A stretch of DNA of 49,932 bases. Origin: Butyrivibrio sp. Its GTDB lineage: Bacteria; Bacillota_A; Clostridia; Lachnospirales; Lachnospiraceae. The stretch is from the NCBI GenBank assembly GCA_017996845.1, contig JAGOGF010000007.1:1-49932 (forward strand), read 5' to 3'. Shown piece by piece: positions 35,092 to 43,557 of this stretch. Positions within the stretch are counted from its first letter, which is position 1, and each line of letters opens with the position of its first letter. Under the pieces are notes generated by a model. It made no database searches. It was not told the DNA's origin and worked only from the letters and a program-made list of their open reading frames with translations. A program made the translations under genes and the position numbers.

Positions 35092-35120
35092 ACTATAGCA
35101 CCTCAAAAAACGAATAGCAA
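35092..35120 (-). promoter_or_regulatory. Promoter of the suf operon
   Basis: A -35 TTGCTA (35115-35120) and a -10 TATAGT (35092-35097) have a 17-bp spacer on the minus strand, about 50 bp before sufC. The 145 bp further upstream, to the end of the next gene, are A/T-rich and hold no convincing terminator or other element. Confidence 0.6.
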
Positions 35121-35265
35121 TATACACCGTTACATTTTATAAAAAATTAATGAAAAAAGCAAGCTGTCAGGCTGTTTTCGGGCAAAAAGCAAGATATGAA
35201 CAAAAACAATAAAAGCTTTTTTTCTGCCATATCCTGTTTTATTAATCGCTTACAGTTCATCTCCA

Positions 35266-36453
35266 TCAGAAGCCCAATACACCATAAAGAGCCTTGGAAA
35301 TATCCTGTCCTGCCGACTCACCAATAGAATTAAGAAGTTTCTCATACTCTTGGCGTGTATACTCCGAAATATCCGTCGGTGTTATATCCGGTTTTTCAGC
35401 CGTTCCCATTTCTGTTGTATTAATATTAAATATAAGCTTACCAAGACCGCTTCCTGTATAAACAATGCTATGATCATCGCTTTGTTTTTCTCCGCTCTTT
35501 ACCTCACAGCTGAGTGTGCCATATTCCCCGAGATCCACATCGTATGTCCCATACGGAATCTTCAATGCCGACAGTTTTGAGAGATCCGCCTGATAATCCA
35601 CTGTACAGCCGGTAGCACTGTCTGAAGTGTCTGACAAACCTGCTGTTTTTACGATCAGTCTCCCCTTATATTTTCCATCTTTATCCTGCTGATATTCATT
35701 TCCAATATACGCCAAGCTACCGGCACTGCTCATTCCGATATAGTCTGCCATCTGCTCTGCGCCTTTTTGCGATGCATCATATTCAATCACAGTAGTAATA
35801 TTTTCTGATGAGCAAAAGGATATACTGATCATTCTTGCCTGACCGGCATCTACTGCAACTTTCCATTCAAAATCATACTTACTCCAATTGTTCCCGATTT
35901 CCTTTGCTTTTTCGCGAAGCGAATCTGTTCCTTCGGAAAGTGCTTTTGCAATATCTTCCTTATTCGCTCCAGCTTCCATATTTGTTCCCAACAGTTCATT
36001 CAGTGACTGCGTATCCAGAAGCATCGCAAGTGTGTTTTTAAATTTTTCATCCTCATCAATCCGATCTGCCACTTTATTCAGGACTTTCTCTACCTCTTTG
36101 CCTGTCGGTTTACATGTATATACGGTACCGGTAAACTTTTCACCCAGGTACCCAAGCAGTACATCCTGCTTCTTTGCAACTGCAATATTATCATCCTCTG
36201 CAAGCGTATAGATTATATCAAGATATTCTTCTGCCATTTTGTGTTCTTCAGATGCAGTCATCGTTTTCGCATTTTCATATTTTGCAAAATAGTCGGAAGT
36301 TTTATTTTCCATTACAGAAAGCAGTTTATCTGCATCCGCCATGTAATATTGATCATCTGCTTCCGGAAGATAAAATCCCATTTTTCCATCATCATAAGTA
36401 AATGTCCCATCTAAAACCGGACTTCCAAAAAGGTTCACCTGTGCATTTGTCAA
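35266..36453 (-). CDS. C-terminal part of a frameshifted zinc-ribbon membrane protein
   Basis: This 395-residue frame begins with a TTG that has no ribosome site, and overlaps the end of the preceding frame (36450-36914) by 4 bp. The first residues (TNAQVNLFGSPVLDGTFTYDDGKMGFYLP) read as the direct continuation of the beta-rich segment at the end of that frame. Adding one A to, or slipping back one base in, an A8 tract (36456-36463) fuses both into a protein of about 550 residues. No known catalytic motif is visible; the sequence is exported-domain-like with few cysteines. It is best read as the extracytoplasmic part of one gene, broken or recoded. Confidence 0.7.
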   Translation of the reverse strand: MTNAQVNLFGSPVLDGTFTYDDGKMGFYLPEADDQYYMADADKLLSVMENKTSDYFAKYENAKTMTASEEHKMAEEYLDIIYTLAEDDNIAVAKKQDVLLGYLGEKFTGTVYTCKPTGKEVEKVLNKVADRIDEDEKFKNTLAMLLDTQSLNELLGTNMEAGANKEDIAKALSEGTDSLREKAKEIGNNWSKYDFEWKVAVDAGQARMISISFCSSENITTVIEYDASQKGAEQMADYIGMSSAGSLAYIGNEYQQDKDGKYKGRLIVKTAGLSDTSDSATGCTVDYQADLSKLSALKIPYGTYDVDLGEYGTLSCEVKSGEKQSDDHSIVYTGSGLGKLIFNINTTEMGTAEKPDITPTDISEYTRQEYEKLLNSIGESAGQDISKALYGVLGF

Positions 36454-36914
36454 AATTTTTTTTCAGAATTATCTGCCTGCATTTTTAATATAACCGAAGA
36501 TCCATTCAGATATTCATTCAGCTGCTCAGTATCGCTTTGTGCTGTGATCGTTATATCCGAAGAAAATGAATCTGTCGAAACAGTATCCCCAAGCTTTTCC
36601 AATCCATTCAGAAAGCGGTCCGATATAATGTCCTGTTGATAGGAAGTAAAACGCTGTGTCCTAAAACCGATAATCTTTATAAACGCAATTATTCCGATTA
36701 TTCCTGCTGCCAGAACAACGATCGCGGCAATGACAAATTTCACCGGCGGTTCGCTGCCTTTTTTCACCGGTTCCTGTACTTCATCTGGTTCAAATGCATT
36801 TTTTGACACTTCTTCTGCTTCTGTCTGAACCGTATCTTCCAGATTCTTTCCGCAATTTATGCAAAAATGCACTTCATCTTCCAGCATATTTCCGCAATTG
36901 GGACATATTTTCAT
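36450..36914 (-). CDS. N-terminal part of a frameshifted zinc-ribbon membrane protein
   Basis: This 154-residue frame starts with a zinc ribbon (CPNCGNMLEDEVHFCINCG, residues 4-22), then an acidic linker, one transmembrane helix (about residues 58-80, VKFVIAAIVVLAAGIIGIIAFIKI) and the start of an outer domain. It ends abruptly with KKF-stop right after an A8 tract. AGGAG lies 5 nt before ATG. The rest of the domain continues in the next frame (35266-36453). It has its own promoter with an operator-like palindrome. Either frame alone would be truncated; see the findings for the frameshift. Confidence 0.72.
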   Translation of the reverse strand: MKICPNCGNMLEDEVHFCINCGKNLEDTVQTEAEEVSKNAFEPDEVQEPVKKGSEPPVKFVIAAIVVLAAGIIGIIAFIKIIGFRTQRFTSYQQDIISDRFLNGLEKLGDTVSTDSFSSDITITAQSDTEQLNEYLNGSSVILKMQADNSEKKF

Positions 36915-36990
36915 ATACTCTCCTTTTTATCAGATAAATTCATATACTCTTCACATTTCTTCTGTTCTATTCATCCTAATATCAATTGTT

Positions 36991-37025
36991 TCCTGCGGTA
37001 CAATGTTTACCAGTATACCGCAGGA
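36991..37025. promoter_or_regulatory. Palindrome across the -10 box of the zinc-ribbon gene promoter
   Basis: Perfect 10-bp arms TCCTGCGGTA (36991-37000) and TACCGCAGGA (37016-37025) are separated by 15 bp. The upstream arm overlaps the -10 box, and the other arm lies beyond the expected start of transcription, so the pair brackets the promoter start rather than forming a transcript hairpin. No T-run follows. It looks like an operator for a dimeric repressor. Confidence 0.5.
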
Positions 37026-37041
37026 AAATGATTGATGTCAA
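37012..37041 (-). promoter_or_regulatory. Promoter of the zinc-ribbon gene
   Basis: A perfect -35 TTGACA (37036-37041) and a -10 TATACT (37012-37017) have an 18-bp spacer on the minus strand, about 100 bp before the start codon. The -35 box overlaps the T-tract of the upstream terminator. Confidence 0.68.
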
Positions 37042-37074
37042 AAACAGGCAGTCCGCTAATGCGAACTGCCTGTC
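37039..37074 (-). terminator. Terminator of the efflux operon
   Basis: On the minus strand GACAGGCAGTTCGC pairs with GCGGACTGCCTGT around a 4-nt loop with one mismatch, followed by TTTTT. It lies about 30 bp after the stop of the ABC ATPase gene, the last gene of the operon. Confidence 0.85.
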
Positions 37075-37102
37075 AAAGCATACAGGATATTGTCTCCTAT
37101 TT

Positions 37103-37771
37103 TCAATCTTCAGAAAGTTGTCCATCTATAATATGTACAATTCTGGTTGCTGCCTGGGCGACATTGAGATCATGTGTGATCATAACAATGGTATGCCCCA
37201 TTTCGTTTAGTCGTTTAAAAAGCTTTAACACATCCTGTCCGCTTGATCTGTCCAGTGCTCCTGTCGGTTCATCTGCCAGGAGTATTGCCGGTTCTCCAAC
37301 AAGTGCCCGTGCTATTGATACTCTTTGCTTCTGGCCTCCGGAAAGCTCAGAAGGCTTATGTCTAAGTCTGTGATCAATGCCAAGCAGCTTTATAGTATCC
37401 ATACATTTATCTTCCGCTTCCACTGTCGTCATTCCCCTTACCAATAGTGGCATAATAATGTTCTGCATAATATTGTAAGTTGGAATCAGCTGATAATTTT
37501 GAAAAATAAATCCGATTTCCTGATTGCGAATATCTCCCAGATCATTTTCTTCCATTGTATGAATGGCCTGTCCATCCAGATAGTACTCTCCTGTATCTGC
37601 AACATCCATACATCCGATAATATTCATAAGTGTTGTTTTTCCGGATCCCGATGGTCCCAGGATTGCAACGAACTCGCCTTCATCAACATTAAAATTGATA
37701 TTCTTCAGTACCTGCACATTTTCATCACCGACCATATAACCTTTGCAGATATTTACCATTTTAATCATCAT
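37103..37771 (-). CDS. MacB/LolD-type ABC transporter ATP-binding protein
   Basis: This 222-residue ABC ATPase has Walker A GPSGSGKTT, Q-loop FQNYQL, signature LSGGQKQRVSIARAL, Walker B ILLADEPTGALD and H-loop ITHD. The DEPTGALD form is typical of MacB/LolD-type ATPases that pair with FtsX-like permeases. The first of two adjacent ATGs is used; a TTG 8 codons earlier is also possible. It is the last gene of the efflux operon, 13 bp after the accessory protein gene, and should power the permease at 38735-40033. Confidence 0.93.
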   Translation of the reverse strand: MMIKMVNICKGYMVGDENVQVLKNINFNVDEGEFVAILGPSGSGKTTLMNIIGCMDVADTGEYYLDGQAIHTMEENDLGDIRNQEIGFIFQNYQLIPTYNIMQNIIMPLLVRGMTTVEAEDKCMDTIKLLGIDHRLRHKPSELSGGQKQRVSIARALVGEPAILLADEPTGALDRSSGQDVLKLFKRLNEMGHTIVMITHDLNVAQAATRIVHIIDGQLSED

Positions 37772-37784
37772 ATTGTTGTTTTCC

Positions 37785-38702
37785 TCACTGGACAATCCAT
37801 ATCCGGTCGATCACTCCGGTATTTTTTTCTACTGCAACAGCAATTACATCTCCTGCCGATAAACTTGAAAATGTTGTCTCCGTTCCAAGCTTGGTAACAA
37901 CTGTCGTCCCTACCGGAATTTCATAGGATGCAGTTTCTCCTGTTTCCGTATAACTTATCACACTGGTTCCTGTACCGGACATATTCCCAGGCGCACCGCC
38001 TTGCATGGATGGCATACTTCCTCCTGCTGCGGCACCTCCCTGCATGGATGGCATGCTTCCTCCTGCTGCGGCACCCCCCTGCATGGATGGCATGCTTCCT
38101 CCTTCGGCTGCGCTGCCCCGCATGGATGACATGCTCCCCCCTGCAGTTGCACGCGCATGTCTGGAAGAGGTACTTTCTCCCTTTACAGACTCATCCTGTC
38201 GTGTGCTATCCTGCACCTTTGTATTACTGTCTCCGCTTCCCGCGCTGCTGCCGTGCTGATTGCTGCCGGAAGTGTTTTCATTTGCCGCATCCCTGGTTAC
38301 AACAGAAGCAGATACCTCATTTCCGACGATCTTGGTAATCTTGGCATAAACAAGTTCCTGTGAACTCGTGGTCGTAATATCTGTAAGTGATACCTGCGAA
38401 GCTTTTTTCTGCTGCATATAATATGCAGTACCGCCTGCTGCAGAAAGGGCAATGATCAAAAACACGACCAGTATATTTTTTTTCCTCTTTTTGGCCTGCC
38501 TGGTTTTCTTTTCTTTATACTCCTGTGCCCGCTCCAGAATTTTACGATCTTCTGCAAGTTCCTTTGCCAGTTCCGGATCTTTTTCAAAAATCTTATCGGA
38601 AGCAATTTCACCAAGGGCAGTATCTTCCGTAATCATTGTCTTTTTTTCCGGGGATATTTCATTCTTTTTGCTTTGCTCATGTTTTGTTTTGTCTTGTCCC
38701 AT
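37785..38702 (-). CDS. Repeat-rich single-pass accessory protein of the efflux operon
   Basis: This 305-residue protein is not recognised. It has a charged cytoplasmic N-terminus (about 75 residues), one transmembrane helix (NILVVFLIIALSAAGGTAYYM) and an outer region. The outer part has a short beta-rich segment (ELVYAKITKIVGNEVSASVV), a Ser-rich linker, four near-exact GGSMPSMQGGAAA repeats and a second beta-rich segment ending DRIWIVQ. The ATG at 38702 follows AAGGA; a GTG 10 codons earlier is possible. It lies between the permease and ATPase genes, so it is probably part of the transporter. Its function is unknown. Confidence 0.75.
   Translation of the reverse strand: MGQDKTKHEQSKKNEISPEKKTMITEDTALGEIASDKIFEKDPELAKELAEDRKILERAQEYKEKKTRQAKKRKKNILVVFLIIALSAAGGTAYYMQQKKASQVSLTDITTTSSQELVYAKITKIVGNEVSASVVTRDAANENTSGSNQHGSSAGSGDSNTKVQDSTRQDESVKGESTSSRHARATAGGSMSSMRGSAAEGGSMPSMQGGAAAGGSMPSMQGGAAAGGSMPSMQGGAPGNMSGTGTSVISYTETGETASYEIPVGTTVVTKLGTETTFSSLSAGDVIAVAVEKNTGVIDRIWIVQ
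38002..38157 (-). repeat. 39-bp coding tandem repeat, four copies
   Basis: Units begin at 38002, 38041, 38080 and 38119 with exact 39-bp spacing. The inner copies are nearly identical; the last is the most diverged. In frame they encode GGSMPSMQGGAAA. The repeat length is a multiple of three, so copy-number change would keep the protein in frame. Confidence 0.9.
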
Positions 38703-38734
38703 TTTTTCCTTATCCCATACCATTCTGTTCACAA

Positions 38735-40033
38735 TTATTCCTGGTTGAGTGCAACTACCGGAATCAGTCTGGAAGCTTTATATGCCGGATAAAATCCAAA
38801 CACCGAGCCTGTCAGAACACCAAATACCAGAGACAGAACCGCACCTCCAACTGACAAAGATACCCTCATATTAAAGCTTTCCAGTATCGGTGTGATTCCC
38901 AGCGCACATGCTATTCCCACAAGAGATCCGACAAGACTGATGCAACTTGCCTCCATCAGAAATTCCCACATGATGTCTTTTTGACTGCATCCGATTGCTT
39001 TCAATATTCCTATTTCATTTGTACGTTCTTTTACCGATACAAACAGGACATTCATGATTCCGATACCTCCTACCACAAATACGATTGCTGCCATGGCGAT
39101 CAACAAAAGGGTAAGCGTCCTGTTTGATTCATTGGCAGCCTCCATTTTGCTTCCCGCATCGGATATTGTAAATGTAGCATTCGGATAGGATTCTGAGAGA
39201 ACCTCCTTTATGTCTGCCTTAATGACAGAAACATTGTTAACATCTTCCGCCACAACCGTAATGGTCGGACTGATATCATTTCCTGTCAAATATTTGATTC
39301 CTGTTTCGTACGGAACAAAAATCGCATCATCCGGACTGATTCCTGATGCAACTGTACCAACTTCATCAATAATTCCAATTACGGTATAGGGCCTGTCATC
39401 AATATAAACGGTACCATCATATGCATCATATACGCTTCCAAATACCGTTTTGGCAACATTATATCCAAGTACACAATATTTATTCTTATATGTATCATCA
39501 TCATCTGAGATAAATTTTCCAATTGCCATTTCCAGATTTGACATGGTTGCATAGTTACTTTTCACACCGGCTATGGTATACGTCGTACTGTCATCAAGTT
39601 GTCCGCCGTCTACATCTGATGTTGTGGAATAGGACATGGTCGCAGCTGAGATCCCGGGGACAAACGTTGTCAGATCATCCATATCATCCGTTGAGAGAAC
39701 AACACTGTTCTGCTTCTGCTGCGTTCCTCCCCCAAAGCCGCCAAAACCGCTCTGGCCGGTGCGCATTCCCCCTCCACCCATATTGCCAAATCCGCCCATA
39801 TTACCAAATCCGTTCGTATTTTCAGAAGAATCTGATTCATATGTAATATCAATTGAACCGGCATTCAAATTTTTAAACTGCTCTGCTACCTCTTCCCTGC
39901 CGCCAGTACCAATCGCTATAACCAGCATAATCGTGGCTGCTCCGACTACAATGCCAAAACTGGTCAGAATTACTTTCGATTTATTCTGGGATAAGTTCAG
40001 CCATACCAACTTGAAGATTTCCGATATTCTCAC
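38735..40033 (-). CDS. MacB-like ABC transporter permease
   Basis: This 432-residue permease has the MacB topology: one N-terminal helix (VILTSFGIVVGAATIMLVIAI), a large outer domain (about residues 45-300), and three C-terminal helices with the FtsX domain (VGGIGIMNVLFVSVKERTNEIGILKAIGCSQKDI). The outer domain contains a Gly/Met-rich insert (GNMGGFGNMGGGGMRTGQSG). The start is a GTG that overlaps the stop of the third adaptor gene (GTGA). It should work with the ATPase at 37103-37771 and one or more of the three adaptors. Confidence 0.93.
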   Translation of the reverse strand: MRISEIFKLVWLNLSQNKSKVILTSFGIVVGAATIMLVIAIGTGGREEVAEQFKNLNAGSIDITYESDSSENTNGFGNMGGFGNMGGGGMRTGQSGFGGFGGGTQQKQNSVVLSTDDMDDLTTFVPGISAATMSYSTTSDVDGGQLDDSTTYTIAGVKSNYATMSNLEMAIGKFISDDDDTYKNKYCVLGYNVAKTVFGSVYDAYDGTVYIDDRPYTVIGIIDEVGTVASGISPDDAIFVPYETGIKYLTGNDISPTITVVAEDVNNVSVIKADIKEVLSESYPNATFTISDAGSKMEAANESNRTLTLLLIAMAAIVFVVGGIGIMNVLFVSVKERTNEIGILKAIGCSQKDIMWEFLMEASCISLVGSLVGIACALGITPILESFNMRVSLSVGGAVLSLVFGVLTGSVFGFYPAYKASRLIPVVALNQE

Positions 40034-41733
40034 TTGCTGTCCACCTTACTTTCTATCACTACAGTATCGCCTTCACTTAGGCCATCCTTTACTTCAACAT
40101 TTGTTCCATCCGAAAAACCGGTTGTAACTTGCTGCGTTATGATTGAACCATTTGTTTTTTTCAGTTTTACATATGACTTTCCATCTTCTCTTGTAACTGC
40201 TCGATTAGGAATATAGAGTACGTTTTCAGTATCCTTGGTAATAAAGGTTACTTCTGCCGTCATTCCTGAATAAAGCTCTGAAAGATCTCCTGAAAGCGTG
40301 ACTGTCACTTCATAGGAGGTTGTTCCGGTACTACTGTCATAACTTGCATCTCCGACATCTGTTACCGAAGCATCAAATACTGTATCAGGGAAAGCATCAA
40401 TATTTACTTTTGCAGCTGCTCCAACTTTTGCATAATCGATATCATCTTCGCTGACATCTACCGCTGCAGTTACTTTGTCATAATCATTTACTGTAATCAG
40501 ATCACTGTTTGAATACAGATTATCTCCTGCCGTAATTGAAACGGCTGAAATTACACCGCTTTCTGCGGCAATGATCTCATTATTTTGGATATAGCTGTCA
40601 AACTCCGACAATTTTTTCTCTGCCTGCGTCAAATCATCTTTTGCCTCTTCTGTTGCAAGTGCATCCTGTGCTTTGGACACGCTTAAATAGGTATCTGCAT
40701 TCTGGTTCTGGAATATATGCGTATCCTTTGTTGCCTGTGTCTGTATCACACCGAGTTCATATGCTTTCTTTGCACTTTCAAGTGCAATTTCATATTCCGC
40801 AATTTTGGTATTCTGCGCCTTGATTTCATCTGTCAGATCATCTATTTCATCTTCCGTATTATCCACCAGTTTTTGTGCCGTTTCTCTGGAATTCTCGGCT
40901 GTCAGCCACCCATACATTGCTGTCTCTTTATCAATCCCGTTCGCTGTATAGGTTGCATTTTCAAGGGCTTTTTTAAAAGTGGGAAGATTGGTTTGATCTT
41001 CTGTAAGCTGATCCTGATAATCCTGCAGGGTATCATTTGCATCATCCAGATCCTGCTGCGCGGAATCTACCGCATCCTGCAGGGTGGCAACGCTCGTATC
41101 ATACTCTGACTGTGCTGTATCTCCATATAAAGTATATAGTTTATAATTCTGCTCTGCTGTCTGATCCGATATGGTCTGACTGGCCCTTGTTTCATCATAT
41201 GTGTTTTTTGCATCTTCCACATCAGCCTGCAGATCAGCTTTAATATCATTTACACTGTCTGCATCAAGAAGTGCAATCGGATCTCCCTTTGCAACTTCCT
41301 GTCCCACATTGACATAAACCTGTTTCACTTCAAGTTCCCGTGTATCAGAGTCAGTGGATGTCGTTGTTGTCGTCTGCGTCTGCTGCCCCGGCATCCCACC
41401 GCCTCCGGCATTTGGCCAGCTGTTGGTCGTCGTACTGTCTGATCCGGTATAAGCACTGATATCCACATCAAGTGTTTGCGTAGTTGTACCAATTGTAACG
41501 GTTCCCTCTTCTGTAATTCCAACCGTAAGTGCTCCCTTGGTTACAGTTTCTTCCCGGTATACCGTATTCGCAGAATTTTCACTTTCACTTTTGCTTTTAT
41601 ATATCATTGCGGTGACAATCGCTGCAATCAATATCAGTGCTGTTGCTGAATATAAGACAACTGCACGCTTTTTGTGGATACATGACCATTCTGCTATCTG
41701 TTCTGCTTTTTTTCGGAAAAAATGTTGTTTCAC
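40030..41733 (-). CDS. HlyD/MacA-like adaptor protein (third of three)
   Basis: This 567-residue membrane-fusion-type protein has an N-terminal helix (VVLYSATALILIAAIVTAMIY), a split lipoyl-like domain, a long coiled coil (about residues 165-380) and C-terminal beta-barrel domains ending ...VEVKDGLSEGDTVVIES. A linker contains GGGGMPGQQTQ and a Thr run. The start is GTG after AAAGGA. Its stop overlaps the permease start. It is the adaptor most likely to contact the permease, as judged by coupling. Confidence 0.9.
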   Translation of the reverse strand: MKQHFFRKKAEQIAEWSCIHKKRAVVLYSATALILIAAIVTAMIYKSKSESENSANTVYREETVTKGALTVGITEEGTVTIGTTTQTLDVDISAYTGSDSTTTNSWPNAGGGGMPGQQTQTTTTTSTDSDTRELEVKQVYVNVGQEVAKGDPIALLDADSVNDIKADLQADVEDAKNTYDETRASQTISDQTAEQNYKLYTLYGDTAQSEYDTSVATLQDAVDSAQQDLDDANDTLQDYQDQLTEDQTNLPTFKKALENATYTANGIDKETAMYGWLTAENSRETAQKLVDNTEDEIDDLTDEIKAQNTKIAEYEIALESAKKAYELGVIQTQATKDTHIFQNQNADTYLSVSKAQDALATEEAKDDLTQAEKKLSEFDSYIQNNEIIAAESGVISAVSITAGDNLYSNSDLITVNDYDKVTAAVDVSEDDIDYAKVGAAAKVNIDAFPDTVFDASVTDVGDASYDSSTGTTSYEVTVTLSGDLSELYSGMTAEVTFITKDTENVLYIPNRAVTREDGKSYVKLKKTNGSIITQQVTTGFSDGTNVEVKDGLSEGDTVVIESKVDSK

Positions 41734-41793
41734 GTTTCATTCCTTTCCCTACTCTGAAAATCTGTTTCTGCCTGTTTTGAGGTTACCGTATGA

Positions 41794-43557
41794 TCAATTT
41801 CCGCCTGGCATTCCGCCACCCGACGGCATCCCGCCTCCTGACGGCATCCCTCCTCCTGATGGCATTCCGCTCTGATCCTGCTTTCCCGAGCTTGTCCCGG
41901 TCTGTGCAGAAGAAGCGCTTCCTGAATTTTCAGTTTCAGAAGTATCCTTCAGCTTGGTTTCATCTGTTGTTACTTTGCTCGCAATATAAACGGTGTCGCC
42001 TTCTTTCAAACCGCTCTTGATCTCAATATTACTGCCATTGGAAAATCCTGTTTCGACCGGCACAAGCGTGTAGGTCTCTCCGGATTTTTCATATACGTAT
42101 GATTTATCATTCTGTGTCACAATTGCCTGCTCAGAAACATACAGTACATCGCTTACAGAATTCGTTACAAATGTCACATCCGCCGTCATTCCACCATAAA
42201 GTATTGAAGTATCTCCCTCAATTGCAATTGTTACCGGGTAACTGACAGTAGTTGCATGATCATCAGATGATGTTGTTGAGATTGCACTGACTTTTCCCTT
42301 GTATGCTTTATCGTCATAGGCTGTAAATGTAATGTCTACAGAATCTCCCACCTTGATAGAAGAAATATCTTCTTCTGATACATCAATGGAAACGGTGTAA
42401 GCATCTGATTGTGTATAGGTTATCATCGCCCCTGTTGTTTTCAAGCTGTCCCCCGCCTCATAGTTTACTGCTGTAACAACACCTGCTCCGTCCGCATAAA
42501 TAATTCCATCCGTTCCTACAAAGGAATTGAAATCGTCCAGATTGGAATTTGCTTCATCAAGCGCCGTCTGTGCCTGCGTAACTGCTTCTTTCAGAGAATT
42601 GACTGAATAAGAATACACTTCTTTTGACATTTTCCCATTCAAAACGGATGAGTTGTGCGTATTTTCTGCTTCCGTCTGTTTTTCTTTTATTGCCGCCTGT
42701 GCCTGTTCCATCAGCTTCTGATCTGATTTTATTGTAGAAAGATCTTTTGTAATCTGTTCTTTTTTGGTATCAATTCCATCCTGAATAGAATCGTAATTAC
42801 TTTTCGCAGTTTCATACGCAGACTGATTGGAGGTATACGCTCCAAAGTTGGAAAGATCTGTATCTGCAAGCGTATTCTGTGCTGCTTCCATTTTTTCTTT
42901 TGCTTCTTTCAGATCTTCCAGCAGATCAGTATCTGTAACATCCTCCTGCAGACTTTGTACTTCCTGCGTTAATGATTGAATATCCCCGGTATACCCATCT
43001 ATGGTTGCCTGTAGCTGATTCAGCGTTGCCTGATATAGATCCGAAGCATCTGCTGCCGCTGTATCCGTTTCCTGTTTGGTATCTGATGCCTCCAGTTTTC
43101 CTGTATCATATTCCTGCTGCGCTTCTTCCAGCGTAATCTTTGCATCAGAGGCATCTGCTTCCAAAAGTCTTCTGACTGATTCCATACTGGTATCCGTCAG
43201 TTTGAACAGCTTGTCTCCTTTTTTGATTGTCTGCCCCTGACTGACATACACATCTTCAACCTTTAGATATCTTGTTGTATCATCGTCATCACTGCTGTCG
43301 CTGGTACTGCTGTCATCATCGTCATCGTCTGAATTGATTGTCAGATTATAATCCAGCTCTGAGGATGCCATTTCCACGCTTCCGCTTTCCTCGATTCCAA
43401 GGACAATATCCCCTTTTTCTACCTGCGCAGCCTTGTAAATATAGGAATCTTTGTTTTGACTGGTTTTCGTCCATAATGTATATGCCGCCAGTGAAATGGC
43501 ACTGATCGCAACTACTCCCAGAAGAACCAATCTGATCAAAACCTTTTTACTCTTCAT
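41794..43557 (-). CDS. HlyD/MacA-like adaptor protein (second of three)
   Basis: This 587-residue adaptor has an N-terminal helix (RLVLLGVVAISAISLAAYTLW), an Asp-rich insert (DDDDDDSSTSDSSDDDD near residues 79-95), a long coiled coil, a barrel domain and a C-terminal tail of GGGMPS repeats. GGAGAG precedes the ATG by 8 nt. A longer frame extends 33 codons into the previous gene. The ATG overlaps the end of the first adaptor gene by 11 bp. The acidic insert might bind a divalent cation; that is speculation. Confidence 0.9.
   Translation of the reverse strand: MKSKKVLIRLVLLGVVAISAISLAAYTLWTKTSQNKDSYIYKAAQVEKGDIVLGIEESGSVEMASSELDYNLTINSDDDDDDSSTSDSSDDDDTTRYLKVEDVYVSQGQTIKKGDKLFKLTDTSMESVRRLLEADASDAKITLEEAQQEYDTGKLEASDTKQETDTAAADASDLYQATLNQLQATIDGYTGDIQSLTQEVQSLQEDVTDTDLLEDLKEAKEKMEAAQNTLADTDLSNFGAYTSNQSAYETAKSNYDSIQDGIDTKKEQITKDLSTIKSDQKLMEQAQAAIKEKQTEAENTHNSSVLNGKMSKEVYSYSVNSLKEAVTQAQTALDEANSNLDDFNSFVGTDGIIYADGAGVVTAVNYEAGDSLKTTGAMITYTQSDAYTVSIDVSEEDISSIKVGDSVDITFTAYDDKAYKGKVSAISTTSSDDHATTVSYPVTIAIEGDTSILYGGMTADVTFVTNSVSDVLYVSEQAIVTQNDKSYVYEKSGETYTLVPVETGFSNGSNIEIKSGLKEGDTVYIASKVTTDETKLKDTSETENSGSASSAQTGTSSGKQDQSGMPSGGGMPSGGGMPSGGGMPGGN
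41806..41877 (-). repeat. 18-bp coding tandem repeat, four copies
   Basis: Copies begin at 41806, 41824, 41842 and 41860, spaced exactly 18 bp apart. They encode the GGGMPS tail at the C-terminus of the second adaptor. The unit is a multiple of three. Confidence 0.85.

Noticed and set aside
38002..38157. Possible CRISPR array (regular 39-bp spacing)
   Set aside because: The units are contiguous without spacers and encode in-frame protein repeats.
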